Positions 1 through 13,539 of a stretch of DNA of 64,000 nt are shown here, piece after piece. Made by a program: the position numbers and the translations under genes. The DNA is from Onchocerca lupi (lineage: Eukaryota; Nematoda; Chromadorea; Rhabditida; Onchocercidae). The notes below the pieces were generated by a model. It was not told the origin of the DNA. It worked only from the letters and a program-made list of their open reading frames with translations, and ran no database searches. The DNA lies in contig JAOVVO010000294.1 in the NCBI GenBank assembly GCA_028564675.1, positions 30,393-94,392 on the forward strand. Direction: 5' to 3'. The number at the start of each line of letters is the position of its first letter. Position 1 is the first letter of the stretch.

Positions 1-74
1 TTACTTTTCATTTAATTTAATTTAGTTTTCTAATTTTGAGATCTTTTGTATTTAAAAATTACTTTCTATTACAG

Positions 75-3000
75 AAAAAAAGATTAAAAATGCGAAGTTA
101 TTCACGGAAAAAATTAAAAGCAAGAACAATGATGCTATTACTGATCTGTCAAATATCCTGGAAGATGTAGGCCGTGCACCGAGTTGTCCTAATGGCCTTA
201 AGCCAATACAACATGCGGATGGTAGGCCTATGATGTGTTTGCCAGGTCGAAATCAATGTTCCGGTAATTCTCTCTGTTACTTCAATGGAATTGATTTCTT
301 TTGCTGCCCGAATGCTGACGATCCATACGATGAACATATATTTGGAGGTTTGAATTTCATTCAAAAATTCTTCTTAATTCTTGACTATTCAATCTTTTTC
401 TTTTTTTATCAAAAGTTAGCACATAGAGCAGTTGAAAGATGTGTATGTATGCCTATGTTGGTGAATATTTTGAATCCAATCAATTAAAATGATAAATAAA
501 AGAGGAATCTATTGTAGGTTATGGTGGTGAAGAAGTAAAGCGTGGGTATAAGAATGTTAAAAAGACATCAATTAATGCTAATGAATTGATTGTCCGGAAG
601 CTTAGGCTGAAACGTCAAGCACAAGTTTCCTCCAGCAGTCCTTTAACAATAAATAAAGCTGCACGCATCGATTGTTAGTTCTGGGCTCATTTTACTAGGT
701 TTAATCATCACATTTCGTTTGCATCTTTTGACATTGTTGAAGATAAGAAGCGTAAAGAAACGAGGCCCAAGATCTTAGCCAAGTTACTTCTACCTGCTTA
801 TTCTATTATAGCTCCATTAAGCACTTGAATACTTGGATTAGTTGTAGTTTGATTGATTCATTTTTACAAAATTTGATAGATTTTGCATAAATATAATTTT
901 TCGTTTCTTTTTTCTGTTCAAAAGAAGTAATTTTTCTTATTGCTAAACCGAAAAATATTTCCCATCACTTTTTGCGAATATCATTCAACAGTATGTTTGA
1001 TCAATTGACCATTTTCATTGCTGACATATTTCTTACTGATGAGAGAGTTTCGATAACATTTTTAGACCAAATTAGAAATGAATTGTGATTTAATATGAAA
1101 TACTTATAAATGTTATGAAACTATGAATTCAAAGTTTCATAATTAAAATCACAATTTATCCCTTCAGTATAATTATTTCGCCTTATTATTTACAGTTGAA
1201 GTACCGAAAAATTCATTGGCCAGAGCATCATTTCCAACAGTTGATAGTGATGTTGATGTTGACGAAGTGAATGATAGTTGTATGCAAGATCTCGATAAGG
1301 GTACATGCTCAGAAGCTCATCTTCGATTCTTCTACGATCGTAAAGTAGGCTTCTGTCGGTTGTTCTATTACACCGGTTGTGGTGGTAATGAGAACAACTT
1401 CGTAACGGAAGAAGAATGTCGACAGAAATGCAAAGGTGATGGATTTGACATTGAAATATGAATGGCATCAAATTTTTCTCTACTTATGGGCACTGAAATA
1501 AAAGAAGGATTAATCAGATGACAAAGTTTTAAGGAAGAAATTAGATAGAAATAACTTAATACACTTTTTAATAGTCTCTTCTCTTTTTATTTAATTTCTA
1601 TTGTAATATGTAATTATAGCAAAAATACATGATAGCTAGTGCAAACAGAAGAATCTCGTGAAATAAACAATACTTTTTCTTTTGTTTTCAATTAAGATAC
1701 TTTTTATGAAATTTTTCCCAATTTAGATAAAATATACAGTGAGAATGCACCACCGGGAAGCTGTCCTTTCGGAGAGCCACCGTTCGGTGATAACGCACCT
1801 GTGATATGCGGTAAAGAGGCAGGGTCATTCGAGTGTCCGAACGGATATTATTGCCGCATGGGACCGCCTAATGTATGCTGTCTCGAAAAGCATCTTCCAG
1901 GTAGTATCCTTTATTATTAGGAATTTTGAATCTACCAATATATATTTTGTTACATCCTGTTTTCCAATAGTTGAAGTGATCACTTTAATTCTGGCCATAC
2001 TTCGGAATTGATCTTTGATTTTACTTTATTCTTTATATCAAGTAAAATCAAAAATCCTCTTATCTTGATTATTGTAATTACAGAATTTGCTAATATGCTG
2101 AAAAATGACGTATTTAAAAAATACATTAGAGGCTTAATTGAAAAATGAATGAATTATAATTACGAATTGTTTAAAGTAATTTTTACAGCTTTGGAGAAAA
2201 TATTGATAACAAAGAAAAGTCAGAAAAATATTCGTTTTTCGCCACAACAGCCAGACGGAAATCCTCCTGGTTATCAAGGCAATGAATATCAGAAAGAAAG
2301 TGAAGGTATCCGTTAACACCTCTTATTCCTACCATGACATTCACTGCAAGAATTAATGTCGTTAAATTTTTCTGAAAAGGGTCAATTTTGAGAGATTGAG
2401 ATTTTGTTAATATGAGATTTTTGATAAAGCAATTATCTTTTGCAGTCAATTCGGCATTAGCGGTACCAACAGATATTTGTCCAGATGGGTCGAATGCATT
2501 ACTTGATGAAAATACTGGACAACCACTTAAATGCGGCTCAGGCTACGATGGTTCATTCTGTCCCATTGGCTATTATTGCTCTATTAATTCCGAAAATAAT
2601 GGTAATATTTTAGTAACTATTGATATCGTATTTATAGTCATATTTTGAACATCATCTTTCCTTATTGAAGAGAATTGTTGAAAGAAAATTACTTGTTAAT
2701 TATTAATTATTTACTCGATAAACATAAAAGTTGGAAATTTATGTATTTGGTAAAGCAAAATGTGTTGTCGAACTTTTTGCATATTTACAGGACGATTATG
2801 TTGTGAGTTGGGAGTGCTGGGAGTTAAAATTCCACCACCTCCAACAATACCACCATACTTCGGATTGCGACGGTCAAATCCAGGCGAAATAATCTTACGC
2901 GGATCGTTGCCATCTGATTACGTTCCAGAAAGTTAGTACACTAACTAAAAACTATTTTCAAACTTTTTTCTTCCATAATTTTGGTAGAGAATAGGATAAT

Positions 3001-4853
3001 GAATGGATTTGATGAAAATTTCCTTCATCTAAAAATTTATGAAAACTATAACTTGGACTTTGAAGATAATTTGTTAAGGCTAATTTAATTTTAATGATAT
3101 ATTGATTTATAAAAAATATTAATGCATTGATTAGCTTGGATTTTCGTTTTTATGAATAATGCAAAATATATCTCAATTATGAATTTCCTTAGCAGAAAGA
3201 CTATTGTTTCAGATGAATCCGGAATAGCATCGGATATAGCTGAGCCTAGCGAAGGATATCGATCAAATTTCGCCTTATTTGGCACCAAATTAGCCACGAA
3301 TGGTTTGTTTATTTCTTGTCTTTTCATTATATAATATTTCATTCAAAACGATGAAAAAATGATGCGACAGATGCTATAAACTACAATAATTGTACTTTTT
3401 TTTGTGTATACAATGGAAAAACTCCGGAGGAGGAAGTGATTCATTAATCTCAAGACGTTATGAAAACTATTGCAAGCTTCTTTTCAGTGAGATCCACAAG
3501 TGATTCTCATGCGTCGGAAAAAGAGGAAAATTCTTCAGAAAATACATCTCCATCGGGTGAGTTATTTTTCTTTTGATTTAGAAATATATGCAGAGACTTG
3601 CAAAACCTGGAAAAAATATAGTTTAAGTGAAAACTCACGATATGTTCTTAGGCAGTATTACGTTCAGAAAATGTAAAAATATATTTCATTCTAAAATTAA
3701 TATTGGGTAAGTGGAAATGATCGTGGAAAATAGTCAGACATTAAGTTGTTGAAATAGTCCTACAGAGTTTATACCCAAGTTTAGTTCCAATTCAATCGTG
3801 ATACATTCCTTCCTTCACCGGGAAAAACTGTTTTGAATATTTCAGAGTCCAGATTTCGAGATGAGGTTTATGGTCGAATGATGCTCAAATCAAATGATCA
3901 GACTCTACGATCACAAGGTTTTTTCCAATTGTTTTTTTTTCTTTAGTATTTTCAAAAAAAAAAAAAAAAAAAAGAAAAAAAAAGAAAATGACTACTAATT
4001 AACATTTTAAATAATGAATAGTTTGATTGATTGTAATTAATTTACTTTGAGAGATATTTTTATAGCTTTATTTGGTATATAGTACCTTATAGCTGTTCAT
4101 TCTTGTAAAATTAGCAATGTTTGTAGCACTTTACAACGCAATGGGTAATGTCGCTTCGCCAGAAGCGGAAACTAACGAAATTCAAATCGATGTTGGAGAG
4201 ATTAAAGATCCATTCGAATCGATGGAATACGCAAAGAAAGCAGTTTCCGATCGAAGCATTTGTTTTCTGAAGCCTAATGAAGGTTGCTTTTCTCATATTT
4301 CAAAGTCCTATTTTTTTTTATAATTTTTTTATTTTAGTCAATAACAATTTCTTTCTTCTTAGAATAATAATTAAAATTCCTTTCCTGCTAAATATTATTC
4401 AGGCTATGATTTTATATAGCCAGAAAAGAATAGATATATATATATATATATATATATTTCAGGTCGGACATGTCGGGAAGATGAATCACCTCCTCGAACC
4501 AACTTACAATATTTCTACAGTACTCGAGACAAACGTTGCAAACTTTATTTCTATCGAGGATGCGGTGGTAGCCAGAATCGATTCGATACCAAAAGGCATT
4601 GCGAAATGACGTGCGGCGTAAGTACCATTTTTATATATTATTTTTTGTAGGCATATTCCAAAGTGTATTTTACAATGGAAAACAAATCACTTCAAGAACA
4701 ATATTGTCTTAACCAAGTTCTCATTTAAAAAAGTATTTTTTAAAGCAATAATAACAGAACTTTGTTCATACTTCTTTACTCCATCGAATTTAGGCGCAAA
4801 TAAAATACTCATGAGTCATTCATAATCAAGATTATATATTTCAGAGTGTATAA
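75..4853 (+). CDS. Secreted multidomain protein with lustrin-type cysteine repeats and two Kunitz domains (3' part)
   Basis: Exons, joined in frame: 75-347, 518-673, 1196-1435, 1727-1900, 2189-2305, 2446-2601, 2791-2931, 3213-3302, 3488-3556, 3846-3917, 4115-4282, 4463-4617, 4845-4853. They give 605 residues and a TAA stop. The 5' end lies outside the window, because the first exon enters in phase 1 after an acceptor at 74. All internal introns but the last are phase 1, as in shuffled extracellular modules. Three cysteine-rich repeats (C-x-G ... C ... C-x-x-x-x-C ... CC) lie at about 183-315, 1758-1890 and 2475-2810. Kunitz 1 (about 1279-1434) has spacing x8, x15, x7, x12, x3; its P1 residue is Ser. 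Kunitz 2 (about 4258-4614) has P1 Arg and a longer C2-C3 loop. The family acts as extracellular protease inhibitors, in nematodes often in cuticle or moulting. The precise role is inferred. The last exon encodes only Ser-Val-stop. It is preferred because GGC|GTAAGT is a perfect donor; reading through instead stops at 4650. Confidence 0.85.
4434..4457. repeat. (AT)12 microsatellite abutting a splice acceptor
   Basis: Twelve AT units run directly into TTCAG, the acceptor of the last Kunitz exon (exon starts 4463). The usual pyrimidine tract is therefore replaced by a length-variable dinucleotide repeat. Confidence 0.9.
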
Positions 4854-7199
4854 TGTTGATTATCGAACAGCTAATTCTCTTTGAAGGTTATATTCACCTT
4901 TACATCAATGAACATCACAAAACATCGATTACTGATCCTACCATTTTGTTTGTTTTATTAATTTATATGTAAAGAGAAAATTATGAGAAGACTATTGATG
5001 CGAATATCTTTGTTTTCCTGTCTATTATTTGCTGTTGTATCGATAGTCTTCAAGTAATTTTCCTAATTAAGCAGTCTAATTGTTTCAAGGTGTCTTAATC
5101 TTTCTTCAGAAATTCGCTAATTTTCTCTAAAGATGAACGCCGTACATCTTCCTTTTACGTTCCTCTTATAATTTAATAAGAGAATGACTGAAGCGAACCA
5201 GATATTTCTAAAAAGTAATGAATTCGAGACTAGATCTAATGAATAATCTATAATTACTTTGGCTCAGACAGATTTAACCACAAAGAATAATTGTTTGATT
5301 CTTAATCTAATTTTCTGAACGTAACGATTGCTCCAAGAAATGAATCTGGACGATTAAGCTATTGAAAATGTTATGTATGTACGTTTCCATATTTATGATT
5401 TATACTTGTAGATTTTAATCTATTAATATTGACGAAATATTCTACCGGATATTTTAAACAGGCTTAAAAATGACAACTAAACATCACGAAGAGCTCAAAC
5501 ATTCCACAATCAAATTATATTAGAAACTGATAAAATAAAATTAAACGCATCTTCAATAACAACATATATAATGATTTTTCTTTTACATTACATGATTTTG
5601 TGTCAACCGCTTTACTTACATAACTTAAGTAATTGTTAACATTCGGTAAAAGATTTTATCTGATGTTCTGTCAGAGTAATATTAAAAGTAGCAAGTGGAT
5701 AATTCATGCATAATGCGTTTCTCCTATATATATTATCATCGAAATATATTTAAACCACATAAACATTCTTTTTTCAATTATCTTGTTGGAATAATTCCAA
5801 ATAAAATCAAACTGATTGAAAAAATCGGAAGCATTATTGCTGGCTTTTTAATAATTAATTGTCTATTGTTTAGATCAGCCAAAAAATCAACTGTATGAAT
5901 TTGTTTTCCATTTCTTCAATTATTGAAAATAAAAGAAAAAAGAAACAATTATTTTTCCATGCTCATCGTTATATAGCAAAACAAGTCATATCTTTTCGAG
6001 CATTTTACCAAGCAAGTATTTATAGCTCACTTTCGCTAAATGAATATGCAAAATGATGAAAAGAATACTGTAAATTGTATGAATTTTATATTTACATATC
6101 CAAAGATATTTTCCACGAAAAAGACTTAAGTAATGATATCATCAGGAAGGTTTCAAAAAGTAAAAAAACTTTAGCAACAACTGTAACAGAAATATCGTAA
6201 TTTTTAGAATACCGAACTACAACTCATTCATACTGAAAGAAGTCCATCTTATCATTAATCATTCCTACACCTTCACCAACATCATCTCAGCTATTCTTGG
6301 TTACAGTCCATACGGTTCAGAAAAATCCGAAATATTCAATCACTGTAAATAAGGAGTGTTATAGGTCAAAAAGTCCTGGGACCAACAAGCCGATAGCATG
6401 TTTACCGCCAAAGCGCTCCGATTAACAAATAAACAGAGTGAGATTAACCAGTTATAAGGGGATACATAGGAGATCAGGAAAAGAATAGACGTTTTGAGAG
6501 GACTTGAATGATTCGGATTTTGGAACAGAATCAGTTCTGTGTGGCTTTCAAGTTCGGAGTTCTTACACCGACGCAACGATAGCAACAATTCGACACAGCA
6601 ATCAAAAATCATGAAGTAGTATTCTTCTCTACGAGCGACAAAGGAAAGAATAATTCAGTGATCAATTTGCTTGGATATTCTTTGATAATTGTTTGTAACA
6701 TAAACGAAGAATCACTGTTCTGTCCATTGATTAAATCTTCTCAAAAAAGATTTTTCTTTGTCGCAATACACATAATTTAAAAACTTTCGCAACAATTGGT
6801 ATCCCATACCGTAATTCATATCTCCTCATATCGTAAGGTGCGGGATAATTCCAGAAAAACATTAGAACTCTCTACTGTACTTCTATCAGTGACTACGGTA
6901 GCAATACATCCACATTCTGGAAATACCAGACATGTATGGTCTCGTAACGAAGGACTGGTGGCGCGTTAGAAGACAGTTTGAATCTCTTGATTATACACTT
7001 TTCTGCCTATCACGAACTGATTGGTGAATTCGCTAAAGATTAGTTTTGTCGTATGATCTTGTTGATACTGTCCCGAAATAATTGGCCTGATATGCTTACA
7101 TTGTATGGAATGACCGATGGTCATTCTTTTGCCATTTTCTAAAAGATATTGAGAATTTAGAATCATTTTTGAATGAGTGATTGAAGGAAACGACGAACA
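4854..7199. other. Intergenic stretch between the Kunitz gene and MCM10
   Basis: I see no coding exons with both consensus splice sites and a family match. Short open frames (for example 6340-6612 and 6966-7166 on minus) lie in a slightly less AT-rich part at about 6340-7160 but resemble nothing I recognise. The region presumably holds the 3' UTR of the Kunitz gene and the promoter of MCM10. Confidence 0.6.
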
Positions 7200-10100
7200 A
7201 TGAATGAGACACTTGGTGAATTATTAAATTTGTTCGAAGATGACGAACAATTCCAAGGTTATTCATTTCATAAGTCTTGGTGGTATAATATCTGCTATAA
7301 TGATATTACTCACTTATTGTTGCCTTAATCTGATCAGAATAACAGACCTGCCCTCAATGCATATATCTTTTTTGTGGTATTTTTTTCGAGACGGTTGGCA
7401 TCTTTCTATGAAAATTCACTCTTAGAACATGTCTTAATTAATGCTATGATTTTGTTGCAATTTTCAGCGCAGAAATTAGAGAACATCAATGATGAGAATA
7501 GTAAAGAAATAAAGAAGATGGATAATAAACAAAAAGAAGAAACGCTTGGTTTATATATGTCGAATGCAAATGGTGCAGATAAGAAACGTAAGTATAAAAT
7601 ACAAAAAACTGATCTGAATGAATGATAAGCTGTGTATTATTTTATATCGAATTATGGATTTCTTATTTTTTTCGGATTGTAAATTGCGAATTTATGTGGG
7701 TTATGCTTCATTGTTTTCGCTGTTCCCTGTTAATTTGTTCTTGTAAGTGCAGGAAAAAACAGAATTAAAATATGCTATTAAAGTCATTATCATAAGCCAT
7801 ATATTAATAAGGCAATCGATATAGTTGGTATTTTTTACGTCTGTAAAGAAGTAAAAATTTCCTGTAATTTAATTCCAGCAATTCGCTCTCTCATTCCAAT
7901 AGATTTTGGATGTTCGAAAGAGAATGGCGTTGACAATGGCCGAAAGAAAAAAACTAATAATGAAGGCAGTTTGCCGCATGCTGATATAAGCTCAAGCGAA
8001 GATGAGTGGAGCAGAAACGATCACGTGTGAGTCAACTAGATTCTTTATTTTGATTCCAAAGAATCCATCCCGGAAAATTAACTTGCTCATTTTGTCCTTT
8101 TAATGTTTTGGAATCCATCTTAGCGACGCTGGTCGAAGCATCAGAGATCAATTGAAAGAAGCGAAAAGGAATCACTCGGATTTTTTACCCAATCGGGTTG
8201 GTTTCTATTATTGTAATGTTATATATATATATTTTTTTAATATTCAAATCCTGCTCATCTTTACCATTCTGTTTGCATGTGTTACTATTTTCTTTTCTTA
8301 GTTTTCACGAAATACCAAATTATTTATTCTGAATTGTCCTAGAATTAAGTTTTTATTTTGATATCAAAAAGAGCAGTGTATATCGAATTTGAATAATCTA
8401 TTTTCTGGTTTTCATTTATTTCAGATGGAATCTACGAAGAGACAAGGACTCAATGTTGAAGAAAATCGTTGTAAGCTCCAGGGAAAAGCTCAGCAAATCA
8501 CAAAAACCATCGAATCATCATCAAAAGATGCGCTGAAAGTTTATGACCCATTTTTTGGTATTCGTATCAGGTATTTAGTTCATTTTGAAAGAGTGGTTCG
8601 CAATCTTGTTATCTCTCTTTTTTGTGTAAAAGAGATAAGGGTTTTTATTCCACATTAACAATCAATTCCTTTCAAATTGTGTTTCGAAGAAGAGAAAATA
8701 GGAGAGCTTTTTATTGTCTGAAGGCGATCTGAAGAAATTTTTTTCTGTTTAATCAAATTAATCATAAATTAATCTCTTAATAATACAAATCATGACGTAT
8801 ATAAACTATTGCAGAAATCCAACACTTTCATCAGCAGCCTTTGAGTCATATTGTGATGGTTTGAAGAAAATCCGCTTGAGCCAACTGAAATCCTTTGCTG
8901 TAAGAACTTCATTTTAAGCGACTTTTTTAATCTATTTTTTTCGTGACACTGTGAGTAAAAAAGAATATTAATCATAGATGACAGTGTGATTATCTGCAAT
9001 GTTAAAATTGTAATTCGTGTAAATCAACGAGACTTGTTGAATCAAGAAAATTGAATGATGTGATTAATTTATAGCAGCTAAATAGTAAATGGATTTCCTT
9101 GGCGGTTATCGTAGAAAAAACGGGTTGTCGTAAAAGCGCAAACGGACATGAGTATATGATTTGGAATGTTTCCGATCTAACGGTACATTGTTTTTAAAAT
9201 TGGAAATATAAAGTCAGTATAGATATTGTTTAATATCTTTTTTTTTTTTTTTTAAGTATTCTTTTGTTACAATATATTGATTGCAACAAAATGAAATTCC
9301 CATAGTTGAAAATTAAAATTTTAGTGTTTTAGAATTCCCTAAATGGAAATATTAGGATTCTCGTGTTCGGTGACTGCATCAAAAAATTTTGGAAATTGCA
9401 GCCTGGTAGTGTTATTGCGCTTGTAACACCACCTTTTGCTGATGGCGACGATAAACGAAGTAAAATTAAGATTTTTTAAACCCTTTTTATTTCATTTTTA
9501 AACCGGTCATCAGAATTTTCACTCCCTAATGCAGATGCATCTTTCATTTAGGACAGAATGCATGTAATACGCGCAATATATAAGATTCCTAAATGAAACT
9601 CATTTTTCCATTGCTAAACATTTTTGTCTAATCTGTCTTATATTATGTTCAATCTCTTTTTTTTTTCTTCGTTTTCCATCGTTCAGCTGGTGTTTTTTTC
9701 AGTAACAGTAAAATTAACGAAATGTGCTCAAGTTTTGGAAATGGGATTTTGCCCGGATTTTGGTTACTGCAAGGTTGTTTCAAACATACTAGAAATATGT
9801 TCGTTTAATCAGAAGGCAAAAATTAAACCGCAAAGAAACGTGTTAAATGACTTTCTGTACTAATATTGGTGCAACAAAATGAGTTGGAATTATGTTGAGT
9901 GAGTGATGATTAAATGATTGTTAGGAATTCCTTACCAAGTCTAAAAAACATGTTCTTCGAATAGGCAGTCAAAAAAGATGGTGGATTGTGTCAAAACGTA
10001 GTAAACTTGTCGCACTGCGAGCGCTGCGTTTATCACATTCAACGAGCAGCTCAGAAATTTACAGCAAATCGTGGCTCATTTGCGTCTGTACTATCAAATC

Positions 10101-13100
10101 CTAATCAAAAATTGCCATTGCGGGAATCGAATTCATTTTCTGACAATATATTTACAATTTCGAGGTTAGTTTTAGATGTCGAAATGACGATCTAAAGTAA
10201 TTTCAAGTTTTTAACTTTTATAATGGAATTTATGATCATAATCTCTATGTACATACAGGTAAAAGGAATAACATTTATGCTACACGAATCTTTTAGGGCT
10301 ACCAAAGTTTCAACAAATACCTTGTCGATAAATGAAAGTAGAAAAAATTTCAAACAACAGCAAGCTGCGAGTTTAATGCAATCGAAAAGTTTAAAGCAAT
10401 GTGAAAAAATGATGCTAAATGATATAATTGCAAAGGAGGTAAGCTTCTATGTTTAATTAGATAATGAAAATCAGTGGTTTTTATCGTTATCAATATGTCC
10501 ATATTATTTAGGGATTTAACATCCATTTATTACTAAGTGTAATTAATTGCTTCCTTCACTGACAACTTATTCGAACTGTCTAGTCATCCCATGCTTGAAG
10601 CATTGGAGATGATTGACATGATTTTCACAAAAGCAGCGCGGACTATAAACACTATGTCTTGAAATCGAACTTATTAGCAAATTTTGAATAGGATCTTATT
10701 TGCTTGTTATTTATTCTGTCGATTGTAAGTTATCTTTTGCAAAGAATTTCGAATGATTTTCCTTTTTTATAGACTAAAATTTGTGGTAACAGAAACGCAT
10801 TGCAACTGCATGGAAAAATTTTGCCGGGAAAAAGGAGCGATGAATCATTTAAAGAGTTTCTGCAGAAGGAGGTTTCTGATTCGTAAATTAATTAAGCTAG
10901 CTGGAAACTCGAAATATTATATGCTAATGGTTTAATTTCTGGAAGATTGACTCACCAAACTTGTAGTATGTACAAAACTCATCTCCCGTTAATTGATTTA
11001 GATTACAGTTCCGTACTAAAAACTCTTTAAGAACACTAGAATAATCAGAAACTATTTCCTGCTTTTAAAATACTAATACATAACAATATGTTAAAGAGAA
11101 AAAATTCTTTTCTTACTTGCAGAATTCACAAGTTGCTTCATCTATGAGAGGTTTCGGAAAACTAGTAATCTACAATTGTTATGAAGCAATTCTTTCTCTA
11201 GCTTTAATAGTAGATTTAAGTCCTTCTTATTGGAAAGACATTTTCTGAAGTAGCAAACAGTGGGAAAATATTAAAAAGTTTGCTTTAAAATATTGCTAGT
11301 TTAGCGCCAGATGCTTCTCGAATGATATCTGGAGCGATATATTATACATTATTCAGGATGAAAACAAAAACTCGACGCATTCGCCAATCCTTGGCAAAGG
11401 CTTGAATTCGGGTTCTGTCTTACTGACTAGTCCTAGAAAAATTTGCAGCAAATTAAGTGCTTCAGAAAATGCTAAGGTTGGTGAATTTTCAACAATAATT
11501 ATATCAATATCACTGATATAATGATATATTTAGGTCAACGCTTCTTCCAGTACTGATACATTTACATCTCTAAAATAGAATAAATGAGGTCGAATGAGGT
11601 TTTAATCATTAGGCCGTTACATCCAATCCTTTTATTGAACTCAATGTAATTGTTTGCAGCGAAAAGCTATTGCAACAATAATGAAAAAAGGTGGTTTGGA
11701 AAAAGCTGATCCAAACTCAATCAACGGCAAGTCTAAAAAGAGACGTTTATTTTGTAAGTCATTTTGTGATTTATTCATGATTTCCATCGTACATTTTTCA
11801 GCTAATGATATAAAAATTCTGAATTGGAAGCATTTTCTGAATAATTTGACCGAAGTTATATTATCATTCTGATGTGATACATTATACTAATATCTCACTT
11901 ATCTCATTTGCAATTTGAATATAATTGTTCAATTCTGTAATAGGTTATTTTTTACAAAATATTGATATGTGCTCTGCCAGTATTTATTTCATTTGCTTTC
12001 CTTAATTTCGTCGAATTAAAAATCATTGTGCTAGCCGGCTTAATCTTAGAATTTCAATTGAGTTGCAATACTGAAAGAAACTTTGTGATGAATTTATAAA
12101 AACTTATACAGTGCTTCAATTCAATGAATTCCATAGAAACTTCTTCAGTTTCCCCAGAGCATAAAAGACAACAGGAAATGAAGAAGTCCGAAGTTAATGG
12201 AAATGCTAATGACAAATCAGGAAAAGTGGGAAAATTCTCGAGGATCGTTTATACTGCCGATGAAATTTCAACACTGTTGAAGAAAAGAAGCAATCATGAA
12301 GTTGATCTTCGTCATGTAAGTTTACTTACTGTTGAAAATGCGAAATAAACTGAATTTTTATTAAGGTTTCAACTTTTGCATTACACTATATCACTGCTAA
12401 TTGCCATTGTAAAAGATTGTTATATTTTATGCTGATGAGCATGTCAAATTTCAAAACAATTCAATTTGATTTCAGAAGCCGAAAAGTTTTGTTCTGTAGC
12501 TTTAAAATTCATATAATATAATAATAAATGGCACGATTATTTGATCATTTTAATCATTATATAATTTTAAATTGAAAGTATTTCTCACATATCTTCTATC
12601 TCTCCCTAAATAGTGATTGTCATCTAAAATGCTTGAAATCTTTCTAGGAAGATGCTGTTCGTGAAGAGCGTTACTTCCATGCCATGGAAGAGAAAGAGAA
12701 ATTGGAAAATTATTTAACCAATACTATGGAAGTCAGAAATTGCAATGTAGTTATGTGCATTCAGGTATACCATTCTCCAAATATTCTCACAAGATGTGGA
12801 TTTAGAGGCGAAAAAGTTCAGTATTGCAATTTATCGCAGACATTCAGAGATGTTGAAGAAAAACTGTGATATTTGTTCATATCATAGTTTATTTATTGAG
12901 ATTTTTACCGCAAACATAATCACAGCTTCTGAAATTAAAGCAACGAAGTAATGGAAAGATTTATTAACAATAATAATTACATGTTTTGCAGTGCAATTAT
13001 ACGTCACACAAACAGAGTGATCTATGCAAACAGTTGCATCATACTGTAAAACAGTGCAAGGCCAATAAGCTATTCTTTCGTTGTAAACAATGTCATAAGC

Positions 13101-13539
13101 GTGTAATTTCGTACGAACGACTGCCTACGGCTTCTTGTACTGTTAGTCTTTTTGATTTGAGAAGTTCTTGGCAATATAATATAGATGTTAAAATCAAAGT
13201 TCATCAAACCAAGTTGATCTGTCATAATACTTCACAAGCATTAGAAAGATGTCATTTGCTCATATTTGAAACTATATATTCCTCAACGAATAACTTCCGC
13301 ATTTCTAATTCTTTTTCATAAAACAAAGTTAAGTAAGAAAGACAAACATTTAGTCCTCAATCTATTTTTAATAATCTGTAAACCATTGATGAGTACCAGT
13401 CTTTTATATCATAAATTGTTTCTAGCGTTGCGGGCACAACGACTTTCAACGGGTAGCGATGAAAGATGAAAGAAGGGTAAAATTGGCACAGGAAAATCTG
13501 CTTTTACGTGGCGAAGAACGGAAGTATGTTAATTGCTAA
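7200..13539 (+). CDS. MCM10: MCM10, minichromosome maintenance protein 10 (replication initiation factor)
   Basis: Exons: 7200-7257, 7468-7587, 7879-8026, 8124-8196, 8425-8570, 8815-8899, 9075-9182, 9333-9459, 9703-9773, 9965-10164, 10297-10438, 10773-10871, 11123-11164 (least certain), 11357-11476, 11660-11753, 12149-12315, 12648-12764, 12992-13141, 13426-13539. They total 726 residues in frame. The OB-fold is at about 175-295 (DPFFGIRIR, then WISLAVIVEK, then RILVFGDC). The CCCH zf-primase finger is at about 305-345 (C-x9-C ... CERCVYH). The PILGKGL segment aligns with the PKLGRGF box of animal MCM10. The C-terminal double zinc motif is at about 635-692 (CIQC ... C, RCKQC ... SCTRCG), followed by the conserved LLLRGEE end. 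MCM10 binds DNA, polymerase alpha and CMG to fire origins in the nucleus. The N-terminal start MNETLGELLN is the first Met that joins in phase. The 12149 acceptor was chosen over 12112 because only it keeps frame. Confidence 0.93.

Noticed and set aside
4618..4650. Read-through end of the Kunitz gene (VSTIFIYYFL, stop)
   Set aside because: GGC|GTAAGT is a perfect donor and a TTTCAG acceptor at 4844 gives an in-phase stop, so splicing is preferred.
12112..12148. Earlier acceptor (ATACAG) for the MCM10 exon ending at 12315
   Set aside because: Breaks frame with the preceding exon ending at 11753 in phase 1. The acceptor at 12148 keeps it.
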